Part shown: positions 12,964-25,944 of the stretch, piece by piece | Position numbering within the stretch: position 1 is the stretch's first letter | Layout: each line of letters opens with the position of its first letter | Made by a program: the position numbers and the translations under genes | Source of the DNA: Tubiluchus corallicola | Taxonomy: Eukaryota > Priapulida > Priapulimorpha > Priapulimorphida > Tubiluchidae | Assembly (NCBI GenBank): GCA_030141605.1 | Contig: JAQGDQ010000326.1 | Coordinates: 1-62,000, forward strand | Length of the DNA: 62,000 nt | Direction: 5' to 3' | The notes under the pieces: generated by a model | Databases searched by the model: none | What the model was told of the DNA's origin: nothing | The model's input: the letters and a program-made list of their open reading frames with translations, nothing else

Positions 12964-13210
12964 AGTCAATTGCAATAAGGTTTATTAGTATTAACAGTAT
13001 TTCGGGAAACCACTGCTCCCTTCATTAGGTCACATAAAATTAATCACACAGAATTCCAGATCTAAACACATCACACAACAATTTTATTTTGCTTCTAGAA
13101 TGTTTATGTGGCATTCTGGAATTTTACCTGATTAATTCTATTTAACATGATGTAAGGTACAATGGTTTTCCAAACTATTGTTAATACTAACGAACCTTGT
13201 TGTGATTAAC
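12964..13210. repeat. Imperfect long inverted repeat (foldback element)
   Basis: The left arm from 12964 (AGGTTTATTAGTATTAACAG region) and the right arm ending at 13210 (TTAATACTAACGAACCTT region) are reverse complements with scattered mismatches. An inner pair, AATTAATC...AATTCCAGA on the left against its complement near 13118-13140, extends the pairing. RNA from either strand would fold into a hairpin with a short loop around 13060-13090. The FLANK has no coding content. The best reading is a foldback MITE. Confidence 0.6.
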
Positions 13211-14065
13211 AATCTCTTTATTTCAATCAATAAACTATTGTCTGAACAGATGAAGTGGTGTATATCTACAGTGGCCTTTTTGGATCTGAACTTAATGGAC
13301 ACAGATGTTAAAACTTTGAAACTTTCACAGCTAAAAGCACAACAGTCGGTGCAGTTTCAATACTTACAAAAAAGTAACTCTCTGTGACTTCATAAATAAA
13401 CTTCTTTCTTTCTTTTACATTACAGCCCTATTAATATTTCTCAAGCTATGTTTACAATAAAACAGTTGCTTGAAAACTGCATTATCACAGACAATCAGGT
13501 TACCTGTTTACACATCCTAATCTAGGAATTTTAGCATTTTCAATTTTAAGGTTTAGTAACGGGCTATTCTAGCCACTCCATCCTTTTTTTGTTGCAATGC
13601 ATTTGAAGAAACATAAAGCTCAGTCAGTCAAAATGCAATTTCATAAGAAGATACTCTTATATTCTAAATTAATTGAGGGAACCATATCATCACATATCAA
13701 ATATCAAATCAGTGACGTCAAATTTCAAAAAGGGGCAGTTCAATATTACCGGGATCTACAGTGCAAATCAGAGTACCTACTAACAGAGTATCAATCAGTC
13801 ACTAGCATAGCTAACAGCGCAAGATACGCATTAGACACCATTTTGTAAAATATATATACAAACCAGGCTGTTCTATTGTTTTTTCAACTGAAAAAATAGC
13901 ACCTAAATACGAAAAAGTGAAAATTCTAACACAACGACAAGTTAAAAACAGCTATGATAATAATATCAACAGCAAATGAAAAAATTATAAACAAAGTACA
14001 AATGTAATAGTTTGCACAACAGCTATACTAAATGAAACTGTACTAAGACAGAGTATCTACTAGTT

Positions 14066-17000
14066 CTATGGACCGTATCTAGGTTGCCTAGGTTTCACCA
14101 TGTCGTTTTGAAATAATTTTTCTTCCTTCACTTTTCGCATGTGACAAAGCTAAAAGAATACAAAAAATGAAATAGATTAGTGAACATAATAACACTAGCC
14201 ACGCTGAGGCTTTATTAACACTAGGGGTGAGCATCAAACGGTCAAATTCGATTCGAATGAGTTCTCTTAGTTTAAATTCACTTCAAATCTAAAATTATAG
14301 GTTTCAAAAGTTCAGCAATTCAGCTATTGTACTTTCTTTATCATTAAAACGTTTAAGACAGCATGTAGTCAGCACAATTTGGTTGCGATTTCTGTGCACA
14401 ATTATTAAACAAATTTTAGTGATTTTACTGCAGGATAAAATCAAGTAATACGTATGATCTTTGTGAGACCTCATTTTATTTCGATTCGGATTCGAAATAT
14501 TGGTATTCCGTTTGATTTGAGTTTGAAAGCCACAAATTCGATTCGAGCCACAAATGCTCACCCTAACAACCCCTAACCACAATTGCTTGAGTGATAGTTT
14601 TCAGAAAAGATTATAATCATCTAATACAATAAAAATTTGAGTGAATAAATGCGTTTGTGTTTGTTCACAAAGCACTAGAAGGGTAGTTTTTTTGAAATTA
14701 ATCAAGAACAGTGAAAAAACAGAAACCAAATAAAATGTAAGTATAGAAATTCCCAACACTAAACCTGAAAAAAATGAAAGGAAGACATTCAAATTTGGCA
14801 ACAGCCAGATTTTACCAGGCATAACAATATAGTATAAATAGTATAGGGTGTCTCAAAAGTTACTGTGCACCTTTGATTTTTAATTTTTTCTTTTTAAATT
14901 TTTTTTCTAACCTCCCCAAATTCTTGCACGAATTAAAAGGAGGCAATTCTTAGTTGGCAACTCTTTCCACTTTTTTTTGATCAGGCCCCATTTGCTAATA
15001 CAGTGTTCCCTCACTACTTCGCGGTTCGTTTGTCGCGGACTCGCTATTTCACTGGTTTTCAAAAATATTAATGTAAAATATTTATCGCGGTATTTTCGCT
15101 GTTTCGCAGGTTTTTGCGGTACTCCGTCCAAAGTATTTTTGCGCATGCGTAGTACGTATTGTACAGTAATGTATAGATTTGATGAATTTTGCATAAAAAA
15201 ATCACAAAATGTATAAAAATGTATAAAAAATATTAATTCTGACATTAAAAGAATATTATAAATATAAAAAAATTACCATTTACAGTAAACAGTGTATTTA
15301 TTCGGCGGATAAATACACACCAAAAATGAAATGTAGTACTTGCGCCCGCTTGAGATGCTACTTGCCGACGTGAGTTTGTACACAACACATGATTGGTTAA
15401 TTGATGGAAAGCGACCAACCAGAGAATGCAGCTCTGAATTTCAGAAGCACTATGGACTTGAAACATTTTTAAGAACATTTAAGTAAAGTTTTTTGAAAGG
15501 TGCATGTACAGTATGGGAAAAGTTATTAAGGGAATGGGTTATGTATAAGAGTGTGGGAAGGGTTTATAAAGGCTTAAAATAATGTATAGCTAGTAAAATA
15601 CGTATAGCGTCCCTATTTCGCGGAAATTCACTTATCGCTGGTGGGCCTGGAACAGAACACCCGTGACAAGTGAGGGAACACTGTAACAGTAACATTAGAA
15701 ATAAAATGCAAAATCTCAGTCTGGTAAGAGGTCGTTCGATCACAAACTCACGCACTGCAGAAATTCAGAGCAATGTATGGTTCACACTAACCTCTCACTA
15801 TTAACGTTATAGCTTTTCAACAAGATGAAACCCCTCCTCACCACTCACAAGCTGTTTGGGATATTCTCAATTAAGATGCCCGATTTCAGTGGAATGACCT
15901 TTGAAGCTCTTTCAACAGAAAGTTTGTGACTTGATAATATGCAATTTTTCACAAGGCTGTATCCAAGGCATAAATTTATGCAAAAAGACCAAGCTATCTT
16001 TACAAACTCAGTATAACTATTACAGGGTGTGGTGCAAACATTTAGCTTGAAATGCTTGTGCAGATATTGGAAATAAATGTGTTTATTAATTAGCAGGGGG
16101 TGGGGAAGAAGGTAGCAAAATAGCAAAGTCAAGCAGTATAGTAGATCTTTTCAGATTTTCATCTAATTTCACTAAAAGGATTGTCAAAGGATTAGTTTAT
16201 TTGTAGATGTTTTTAACATTTTGCTTTGTTTGTTAAAAAATACAGAAAAGTGTATAGTGACTTATGAGATACCTTGAACTAGTTGTCATAAAATGTGCAC
16301 TTACACTTCGCTTTTCCAAAAAACTTTGTAGAAATGTTTCCAATGGAATTTTTTCTGAAATAAGTTATAAACAAATTATATTTAGCATATAGGAAATTAT
16401 TAATCAATGCTATTTGTTTCTGCAAAAAACTGTTGCTTAAATTTACATGGACACAGATGGTAAAATTGGTGATATAAATTCTTATTAGCAAAATAGCACA
16501 ACCACTGGGAACACTGGGAAGAAAAGAATGGCAATACATGAACTATACTACAGACAAATTGAAAATGCGACAAAACCAGATATGGTACAATTTTAGTGCT
16601 TTCACTCATGAATCTCGAAAGACGTAAAAATATTGTAGGATTGCAATATTTGATCAGCTACCCGTTTCCTGCTTCATTCTAACACTTTATCTACAGGCTA
16701 AGAGCGATTACAATTAATCATACAATCAGAATGACACTAATGGAATAAAAATAAAAATATTGACAAGGCATATTTTGTAATACTCTAATGTTTTATGCAG
16801 AAAAGCTTTAAATTAAAAATAAAATTAGTCACCTTTGAGATAGCCATGCTCACAAGTATCATGCAGAACAAAATATTGATTTGAATTCCGACGAAGTGGT
16901 CTTCAGTCCACCCCAGACTGACTGAGAATTCCTTTTATTTTATTATCAGTTTTCACACATGCATGCATGTACCACAGGTAATGCAATGTGTAAAGAAATC

Positions 17001-20000
17001 ATCAAATTTTATTCCTTACTTTCTAGAAGCTGTTCAGCGAAAGATTCACTCTCCTCTTCTGCTTCTTGTGCTGCAATCTGGAGACGGTATCGTAAACTAG
17101 AGGTGTCGTACTGCCTAGCTAACTCATGTTGTTTTTGACTGCTAGCATCAAACTCCTTTCGTAGATCAGTCAGTACACCAATCTACATGAACGTTAAAAA
17201 GCACTTTCAAGTCATTTGAATCTTATTCCATCTATGTCCCTCACAGCAAGATTACCAAACGTCAAATGTGACAGTGGAAAAGCTAAATGACCAATAATAA
17301 ACTATATGTGGAAATAAAATTAAATTTCACACAACAGAGATACCTGCACAGATTTTTTAGTCCCAGTTAGGAGTTTACTAATGTCCATTAGCTAAAAAGT
17401 GTTTTTTATAATACTACTTTCATAGAATGAGGTGATACAATAGCAAAAATACTTATCAACACATGGCTACTGCGAGTGTCTCGTTTAATTGCAAAACCTA
17501 CATATGTTAGCTAGAAAAAAGAGATAACAACTTTACTTTTGCAAACATCATTATAGAACTTTACACAATTGAAATTGTCCGTAATCACACATCTTAGGGC
17601 ACATTTAAAGAGTTTTCTCTCGAGTGCTGTCCACATGAATGGAGTTTATCTGCGAGAAATTCACATGAAGAACTCTCAGCAACTCTTGGAATGTTTGCAT
17701 TCTCTTTGCAAGTTGGCAATAACTTGCCGAGAGAATTCTCAAAGGCATTCACACTTGCCAGAGAACTTTTGAGAAAAAACTCTCTAGTCTGAATGCACCA
17801 TTACATATTGAGGAAACAAGAGTGGTCGAAATAAATTCACATACCTTTTCTATAAGAGACTTCTTATGCTCTTCTATCACAGGTCGTTTTCGCAAATTCG
17901 ATTCTGAAAAAAACAACATTCAAAGATTTTATGTAGACAAAGTAAAACCCTTTAAAGCATAAAAAAGAAGTGATTATAGCATTAACAGATCTGATATCTG
18001 ACAGCGTATTTTACGACAGTTAAACTTAAAATATACTTGGTTCGTGCTTCATGCATGGATAAAGGGCAAAAATGCCGATTTGTTGTGGACTGTTGTTGTA
18101 GATGTGTTGAGAGCTGCATTGTAAAATGTATAAAACAAGCCATTCAGTGAAACAGATGTGCCGCTTTAATATTAGATCTTAAAAAACAAAATTTTGAAGT
18201 TGCAATCGAGATCGCCATCACAGTTTTACTTCTGCTAACAATTACACTATTTTTAAAATACCTTTCAAGTGGTGCCATTAAAGAGGAAAATTATCTGAAA
18301 TGCGAAGAGGTATAGCAAAATTTGTCATTATCTCATCACGCGTAATTTCTATTCAAAGTTCTCACCAGATTGGTAAGTTCCATCTTTAATGTCTGTGCCA
18401 AACACATAATAGAACAAATCTTAAAACCTATGTTTTAATAGAATATATTCTTTACCCTAAATTTATTTACAACTTTAATTCTTGTGTTCTCGCAGAATGC
18501 TAGTGTTTGTCATATAAGTATCTATGCAAAATTTGTAATATATAAGTTAATGTGTATTTGACTGTTCATCTCTGGAGGAGTATCATCAGTTGTACACTCC
18601 TATCTGAGATTATGTGTCTTAAATTTGGTTGTTTACTGCAATAAAAATTTTAATGCAATAAAATAAAAAGTACAACTGCTATTCACACCGTTGCCTCAAA
18701 GAAACCACAAAAAAGTCAAGCATTCTAATTAGCTGCAAGTCGACTTACTTGCAATTTCTTCATTTTTACTAGATAACTTTTCTCTATCTTCTGATAACTG
18801 CTGTAGTACGGGTGTTGATAGTAGATGTTGTATTAATTTATCTTCATCGCTGTGTAAATCTTGAAGTTCTGAATAACTAGAAAATACATATATGTAAAGG
18901 CGTGCATGCATAATCATTCAAAAACAAGTATAGTTCGGAAAGGCTTAAAACCCTTTTTCAAATATCGGTTAAAAACACAGTATTTCCATATTTACCTTAA
19001 TTTATTGAGTTCTGGAAATGTCACAGGTAACGGCGGCATTTGGTACATTGGCAAAGACATCTACGAAAAACCAAAAAATAATACCTTATTACCAAATCTA
19101 GAAAAGTTTAGAAATTATTGATCTTAAGTTTTTCAAAAAATTTCTCAAAAGCGAGTCCAGAAGGCAAAGCATTGTGTTACTCTCATATTTAGTTTTTGTG
19201 CCCAAATGCCTGGATATATTGTTTAGAAACAGCATTGTTTAGATCATGTGGGTATCACTTAGTAAAATTTCTATTTCAGCCATAATAAGCACAATAAAAA
19301 ACAGATTTATTATCCATGGTTTATCAAATTATCAGCTGGTGATAGCTTCAGAAACAATGTTATGTCACACTGAGAACGTGTCATTACTGCTACTTTCTCC
19401 TTATAGCTTGTGCAAAGTTACACATAAAATGCTCTACCAATGTGGATATAAAAGTTATACCGTTAATTAAAATAACTAAACAGTTTCATATATATATACA
19501 TACTGCAACACAATGTATATATACTATACAAATGACATTATTATATAGAATGCTATATATGTTATCATTGTATATGATGGTAGTGATTATAGTTATCATA
19601 CTCATCAACTATTACAACAAAATGCAGTAACAAATTTTATTTATGCTTGTAATGTTTACAACAGTAAGATAACTTTGCATTGCAGGATAAATGCTGATGG
19701 TAACCTCTGAATAATCTACAGGATAAAAAGAGGTATTTAATGCACGTTGACAATGCATAACCATACTCATAACTAAGCAATTGTAAGGGCAAAATTTTAT
19801 CAGTTTGACAAAAACTTGATTTTAATTTTTGCAATACTGTTTATTGACGTAAAGTTGTAAACTCACCACAGAAGATGTGATTTACTTGAAAAACACAAAC
19901 AGTTTAGTAAAGAATACTTCAAGAGACAGAGACTTGTACTGAAATGTGTTGGTCAGGCTACGGATGTCAAACGGTTAGCTCCTTTTGAATGTCATATCAT

Positions 20001-23000
20001 TTCAGTTAAAAACAAGAAAAAGAGCTTACCAGATGTCCTGAGCCCGTGCTCAATATATTATTGGGCATAGACGTTCTAAGCTCTTTATTTTTAACATGAT
20101 ATGGAGAAATTGCTTCACTCGTCAGAGATGATGTGCCAGCTGCAGTCGGATGCAATGGATACGGTAGATGTTGATTTGAAAGGGCTTGTTGATTTAACAC
20201 AGGTGGTTCCATTTGAAATTCGGTAACAAGTTCCTTAATTATTTTTCCCAAATCTGAATGCATCATGAACTGCAAAAAAATATGTTTATATATACATCAA
20301 CATAAATAAGCTTCTCTTGTTAGTTATTAGGACAATTTTGACAATTTAAAATATTATCTCCTTCTTTAAACACAATGATCATAAGAATTCATTACATAGT
20401 CCTGCATAAAATGCAACTTTGCTAAGTCCAGAAAACATATTTGCTTAATCAATAATGTAACTTTAAAATGTAGTGTTTATGATTAGGATTAAATTTAAGT
20501 GTTATTCCATAGTTTAAGCTTAGTTTTTAAATATATTTGGCATACTCAGACAACCTGGCGCTGATGGTAAAAAAATCATTATTTTGGTACCTACAGAAAC
20601 TAAGTATGTGCATTAGTTTCTGAGTTTCACACGAGTATTTAAATCTTCTGTGGCACTTAGTTATTAATGTAACTTTAAAAAATAGGGCTTACAATTTAGG
20701 ATTAAATTTAAATTTCATTATATAGCCTTAACTTAATTTTTAAATCTACTTGGTCAGGAAACTTGGCACTGATGGTAAAATCGTTTTGCACAAACTGAAA
20801 CATCATTAGTTCTTAAATTTTGCACAAGAATTTGAATGCCTCTACCAGCGCTATGGTGTCAAAATCTAGAGTAAATTTGTCTGCAGTAAAATTATAAAAC
20901 AATACACTTCTGGTATTTTTTCTTAAAGGCTTCTTTCTAATATTGCAAAACACATGTTCCACGAACTATGATGGCAAGATGCCAAAAAACAAATCACATC
21001 TGCAATTGACAGCTAGTAGGTAAAACAGCCTGTATCAAAACAGAATTGTCATTTGAATATTCTTAATTTAAAAAAAATATTATAACCTTCACTAATAAAT
21101 GGGATTACATAAAAATTAACTTTATGGAAGCATCAAATCATGTACGAATTAGATTATATGAAAAGCAAGTCCATTTTATAGCTACAGAAATCCATACGTA
21201 CGTAATACATAAATTTTAAATATATGTTTGTCTAGGTTAATCTACAAGAATACTCACATTATTTATGCCGTTACATCCTATGACCACACTGTGTTGATTG
21301 ACCCACCGATGCTGTACAGGAGGTGACACCTTAACTATGGGCCGTTCTTGTGGAAACTGTGGTGGCAAAGTGCTAAAATAAAAAATAAAATGGTTTCAGA
21401 AAGTTATTTCAAAGTTCAGAGTTGTTGCTTTCTGAAGTTCTGATGATATCTGTGTATCTCGTGATAAAAATCTCCATAGCTTTGTGCATTCTATTTTCTA
21501 TAATATGAATAAAATGTCTTAGCAGTTTTATTCATTCTTAATATGCTTATCTCACTTTCACTTGGCAAGAGTCACAAGACATTGACGAAAACGTCATGTC
21601 AACATAGTTTCAGTAGATAATAAAAATGTTTTTTTAAGAATAAAATTATCTGCTTTGCTCCACTTGAAAAGCTTTGCATTAAATATGCTAGATCTTAAGA
21701 ATAACCTAAATAAATAAATGAACAAAGTTACAGTTCAGAAGTGATGACAAAATGTAGGCCTGCAAAACCTCTTACTGAGTGATAACGTGAGTATATCATC
21801 TTTTAATGTCAAGGGAAAATAGACCACATAGTTGAATGTCACAATCAAACAACACTTGATTCAACAACAGTCAGTGTCAGTGCATCTAAGTTTCAATGGT
21901 TTTTTGCTGATCGTTTGTTGTTTTGTAATTTCATTTTTCAAAAAAGGAAATTGGCAATCCCTATATGCATTAGTTAGATTGTCTGTGGATTTTAATTTTA
22001 CTAATTTGTGGATGCACTGAAACCCTCAAGATCAAGACAGAAAGAACACTGTTAATGAAATTATATAATATAAAGCTTGGAATATAAAGCTGTTTCATTT
22101 GTTAAATATGTTCAAAGTGTTAATTCATACTGTTCTGCATTATATCTGGTGTAGAAGGCCCCGTTAAGAATTTCTAATTAAGGCCCAGCACTACCAATCG
22201 CTGGCCCTTGCCAACAAAAGTAAAGTATGTAGTACTAAGATACTTAAAAAACCACCAATAGGCCAACAAAAAATACATATGTAATAATTATTATCACCTA
22301 ACTGTTATTTTTGCATATTTAGACAATGGTAAACAACTTACATATTTAAAGATAATGACAAATTGCCAGCCGTGAAGAGAATCCTGTATTCTACATCTCG
22401 CTGTATCTCCAAAACGCTAATAAAATAAAAATTGCCATAATGAATTTGAAGTGACAGTTCAGTAAACTAATATTTCCCAAGCTATAGGTCATTCATTTTC
22501 AAAATCTCCTTACTTGCAAAGTGAACTAAATACTTAGCAGCCAGGATATCAGAAAAAAAGGTTTAAAATGGTGGGACAATTTGTTACACCCTGCCAGTAT
22601 GACATAAGCTGTGAGGTGCCTTGAAATTGATATACTTAAATGAACACTTGTATGAAATACATCCAAAAATAACTCCTTTTAAATTTAGATGCTGCAGTAA
22701 ATACTATATTATGACAGTGTGATATGATAGAGTGATTAGGCTCTCATATTTACATGTGGAACCTGGCCACCTCAGTTCGGTATTCGCTTCGGATAGTTTT
22801 TCATGCACTGTGCTGATACTGGCTGCATACCTCGCAAAATATCCAAACATAAGTGAGACACCACTGTAGGTGCAGTGGCTCATATTAGAGAGATAACCCT
22901 GATAATAACCAGGTTCTGGTCACACTACAAGTATCTCACTGAGTAGGCCCTGCTATTGAGTGTTGGACTCTCCCTTGCAGTTTGCAATGTATCAAAGTGT

Positions 23001-24263
23001 ATGAAAAAAGTATAAAAAAGCAAAAAAGTATACCCTCAAATGAAAGTGACAAACTTTGCAAAGTTCTTCAGTATGAAGAATAAATTTCAGTATAAAATAC
23101 AAGGAAATTACAAATACTTCAAGGTTTAGCAATATAATGTATGTTCACAAACTAAAATTATTAAAATCTTCACTGAAAACTTATTTTTCGACATGTGTCA
23201 ACAGTGCAGCCAAAGCCGCAGCCCATATTGTGTTATGTGACATAAACAAATCTTGAAAAAAATCTGGAAATTCTACTGAAATTATATTTACAAAATATAG
23301 TTAAACTACACAGTAATAACTAACTAATATAGATTATTATTTAGTGAACAAAAAGCTGCAGGTGAGCAATGGTCAGTGGCTACCTCAACACGAAGCAAAA
23401 CCAGGAGTCAAGAGCCAGCTAGGGGGTCGGAGCCTGGGAAACGCTCTATGAGGCCTTTTTCAGAAACAAAAATCAAGAAAACGAAATCACAAAGTAGCAC
23501 AAATTTCTTGATTTTAGACTCAAGAGAGTACATCAATTTCTGCAGTTCTTTCCCAGTCTCAATACAATTCTTACAGTTTGGAGATTTATGTTGTGTGAAT
23601 CAAGGTTAAATGGAAAAATGCTTGCATTGGAGCAATTGGGGCTATAATCTATGCTACAGTGTAATTCTATTATAGTACAATATTACAGCATCACAGAAAA
23701 GCAAATTCAATACTAGCAAGGTGGCAATAGAAGTTTTTTTCATAGCCTGCTGCCAGCAGTAAATCTTGGTAAGTTATCGTGTAACATTATCAATGGCATT
23801 ATCAGCTTTCTCAAAACTCACAAAAGTTTTTGAGAATTGGAAGCTTCTGTGGAAACAAAAATTAGAATACACTCAGCCTTAGTTGAAACTTTATTTCTGT
23901 ACAACTCTGAGATCTGAACATTAAAAGCAAATCATAAAGCTGAAATCGAAGCGTTTCAAAAGCGAAATTACAGAAACATTTTGGGTATCAGATGACCAAA
24001 GAAAATTTCAAATAAAGATTTGTGTGAAAAAATAAAAGAACATTGGACAAGGAAATGAAAAGAACAGAATCATGTCCCTGGCTGCATGATCCATTGGATG
24101 ATAATGATTCAATAAAAATAAATTACAGCTAATGCTGCGACATTTAGGTATCTTACTTTTGGTTATATAATTTCAACGATTCTATTTGTCGTAAACGTTG
24201 TGATTGTAGTGGCGTAGACGTTGGCAGTTTATTAAACTTCGATTCTCCAAAAAACCAGTCCAT
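14066..24263 (-). CDS. VPS37A: VPS37A, ESCRT-I subunit (complete, 11 coding exons)
   Basis: ESCRT-I component that bridges TSG101/VPS28/MVB12 and acts in multivesicular body sorting and phagophore closure. Exons: 24157-24263, 22342-22416, 21258-21372, 20030-20269, 18996-19060, 18749-18876, 17845-17903, 17344-17391, 17020-17182, 16305-16354, 14066-14149. They total 1134 nt, i.e. 377 aa plus stop, close to the 397 aa of the human protein, and every junction is in phase. N-terminal UEV-like region: VLEIQRDVEYRI (about 37-48), LPPQFPQERPIVKVSPP (from about 63) and MHSDLGKIIKEL (from about 102). A Pro/Ser-rich linker follows, then FPELNKLSYSEL (about 193) and the Mod(r) coiled-coil region, with RKRPVIEEHKKSLIEK, RLQIAAQEAEEESE, FLQSFLEKRS and KVKEEK near the end. 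The start MDWFF matches the MSWLF-type family N terminus. Confidence 0.96.
14222..14564. mobile_element. hAT-like MITE
   Basis: Starts TAGGGGTGAGCAT at 14222 and ends with the inverse ATGCTCACCCTA at about 14564, with further inverted similarity inside the ends (ATTCGATTCGA). It lies in VPS37A intron 10 and has no transposase. The flanking 8 bp match only partly, so the target duplication is decayed or mis-set; hAT assignment is by terminal sequence only. Confidence 0.55.
15001..15683. mobile_element. Tigger/pogo-type MITE, long copy
   Basis: Bounded by perfect 15 bp inverted ends CAGTGTTCCCTCACT and flanked on both sides by TA, the target duplication of the Tc1/mariner-pogo superfamily. The subterminal TTCGCGG and TATCGCGG motifs recur. 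It lies in VPS37A intron 10 and has no transposase ORF. A shorter relative sits at 32689-33122 in CNOT7 intron 1. Confidence 0.85.
17595..17804. mobile_element. Short MITE-like palindromic element
   Basis: Begins TAGGGCACATTTAAAGAGTT and ends AACTCTCTAGTCTGAATGCA CC, which are roughly inverse; internal AGAGAATTCTC- and TTGCCAGAGAAC-type segments are also inversely related. It lies in the VPS37A intron between 17391 and 17845. The boundaries are approximate. Confidence 0.4.
20453..20876. repeat. Diverged tandem duplication, two units of about 212 bp
   Basis: The segment from TAATGTAACTTTAAAATG at 20453 recurs from 20665 with the same order of landmarks: GGATTAAATTTAA, GTTTAAGCTTAGTTTTTAAA (CCTTAACTTAATTTTTAAA in unit 2), CTGATGGTAAAA and TTTGAATG-type ends. 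It lies within VPS37A intron 3 and has no coding content. Confidence 0.75.
22717..22792 (+). repeat. tRNA-like SINE head
   Basis: A tRNA-like stretch with a GATAGAGTGATTAGGCTC A-box region and a CAGTTCGGTATTC B-box region about 40 bases later, running on into a longer non-tRNA body up to about 22900. It lies in VPS37A intron 1 (antisense to the gene). The B box is imperfect. Confidence 0.4.
23785..24060 (+). pseudogene. Relic of a LINE reverse transcriptase C-terminal region
   Basis: Read on the plus strand, the fragment gives the order found at the end of many LINE RTs: ALSAFSKLTKVFEN, then after a frame change TKIRIHSALVETLFLYNSEI, a stop where Trp is expected, TLKANHKAEIEAFQKRN, YRNILGIR, another stop where Trp is expected, and PKKISNKDLCEKIK. 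Both stops are TGA in place of TGG. It lies in VPS37A intron 1, antisense to that gene, and comes from a different family than copies A-C. Confidence 0.7.
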
Positions 24264-25944
24264 TATAACTACAACTTCGTTTAAGTTTTCTTACAACTGC
24301 GATTGTTTTAACACGGCAATTATTTCTTTTTTTGCGTATTACACTGGAAAAAATTACTACTAGTACTACACTAGTTTTTCACTCTGAGTCTGATACACAG
24401 GCATGGTGCTGCCATCTAACAGACCAAATTACACTTAGCCAAAATTTGTCAATTTTTTATTTGGTACACAGTAATAGTTGAAAAAATACAAAAGCCAATT
24501 TTGACAAAATTTATTGCATACAGGTTGTGATTAATTTAGTGAGTTAAAAATGGTATGGCAGAATGGTAGTATGGGGTTGAGTCAGGCCAGATTCATTGCC
24601 AAATGTTCAGTCCACAGATTTTCACTGTCACTTAATTTGCCTACAGTCCTACAGTGAATATAGAATTTATGCCTTCATTGTGATTAATAATTAATGAGCA
24701 TCTCATTTCCAGACTAACTGAACTGATGATGTGACTATCATAACCTAATAATAGAAAAAGTAAATATTTTTGTGCATATGCGCATGTGTACTTTCTGTTT
24801 CACAATGGGACTAAGCAATAAGTGAATAATTATTAACCAATGGAAGTATTTAATTGTTCAACAAATGTGCTGAACTTAATTATAGATGCCATAACCACGT
24901 TCCTACGCCATTAAGCATGTGACCATTTTTTATTATTCTGCCAATTTCTTGGCTTTTTCTACAGTATCCATTTTATGCCCATATCCCCATTGTGCTATTT
25001 CATAAATAATCTAGAAAGCATGTATACAACACATTTATGAATTATGTAATCATTCATGGAGTAATGGTAATATTATTTGTACAGTAGCTGTTCTTAATAA
25101 TAAGTCAAATCTGGCTACATGATTAAAGAAACTTAAAAACTGCAAAGAAAATGCACTAAGAAAATTTTCGGAACAAACGAATTAAGATGAAATTACTTAA
25201 AAATGACAAACACTTGGAAAGTATAGTAGTATAAACTATAATAAGAAATAGCTAGGATGAAAGAGTGAATTAAGCATAGCCTTAAAAATTAGATAAAACG
25301 TGTTAGAAGTGAAAAAAGTTTTCAAAAGCACTAAATAATAGTATAAAAAACCCGCAGTTGTCCTTAGTTTTCAGTAGACACAATACAATGTTTCTTTTCA
25401 TTAAACGTTTGTCACATTTAAATAAATGATTTAAGAGAACAAGCTTAAGATCTGAATGGGACAAATATACAAGACTACAAGTGCTTGCTGCTAATGATAA
25501 AATACAAAAAGCAGCAAGTGATAAAGTAGGCAACAGAAGTGAAGTGTTTTGTCACTTTTAATTACTCGGCCACGCCTTATTTTTAATCTGTATTTATAAT
25601 CTGGATTTGTAATCTGCTACTACGTTTTAATCCACTTGTAGCAGACGCGTATTTTATGGTGGGCGACACCAGTTTTTAGCCGCACCCTAATATTTGATAA
25701 ACACGGCGTTGTAGAATGAAGAAATCATCGGATCATGAAATCATTCGCATCGTTGCTCTACCCAAGGCAAATAGACTCGGATAGACATAGTTCAGAATAT
25801 TAATAGTAGGAAGCAGTTTTGTATTTTTCTCCACCACAAAGACTGGTTAGTATCCCCTTTAAGTGAATAGCTTTTTAATTAACCCATCAAGTTTGATTGA
25901 AAGAACAAATTTACTGGTAGTTGTATTACATCATCGTTTTTGTT
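24264..25944. promoter_or_regulatory. VPS37A side of the shared VPS37A-CNOT7 upstream region
   Basis: Intergenic sequence between the VPS37A start codon and LINE copy C. It should contain the VPS37A promoter, by position. No specific motif is assigned. The short open frames here have no recognisable content. Confidence 0.35.

Larger units (their letters stand above)
10798..14065. other. Downstream region of VPS37A: possible long 3' UTR and repeats
   Basis: No coding exon recognised. On the minus strand this is downstream of the VPS37A stop. A candidate poly(A) signal lies at 11201-11206, which would make the 3' UTR about 2.9 kb; this is inference. The stretch also holds a GA run near 11592-11610 and a 250 bp imperfect inverted repeat at 12964-13210. 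Confidence 0.4.

Noticed and set aside
16985-17020. Minus-strand read-through after VPS37A exon 9 giving a KFDDFF-like motif
   Set aside because: It resembles the next conserved block but is out of frame after a stop and does not lead to EKR. A true exon with FLQSFLEKRS was found at 16305-16354.
19864-19888. Possible 18-nt micro-exon between VPS37A exons 4 and 5
   Set aside because: It would put a TAA in frame; exons 4 and 5 join in phase without it.
23376-23609. 77-codon plus-strand ORF with an Arg/Ser-rich start
   Set aside because: No recognisable domain; lies in VPS37A intron 1 with no matching splice sites; possibly an old repeat but not supportable.
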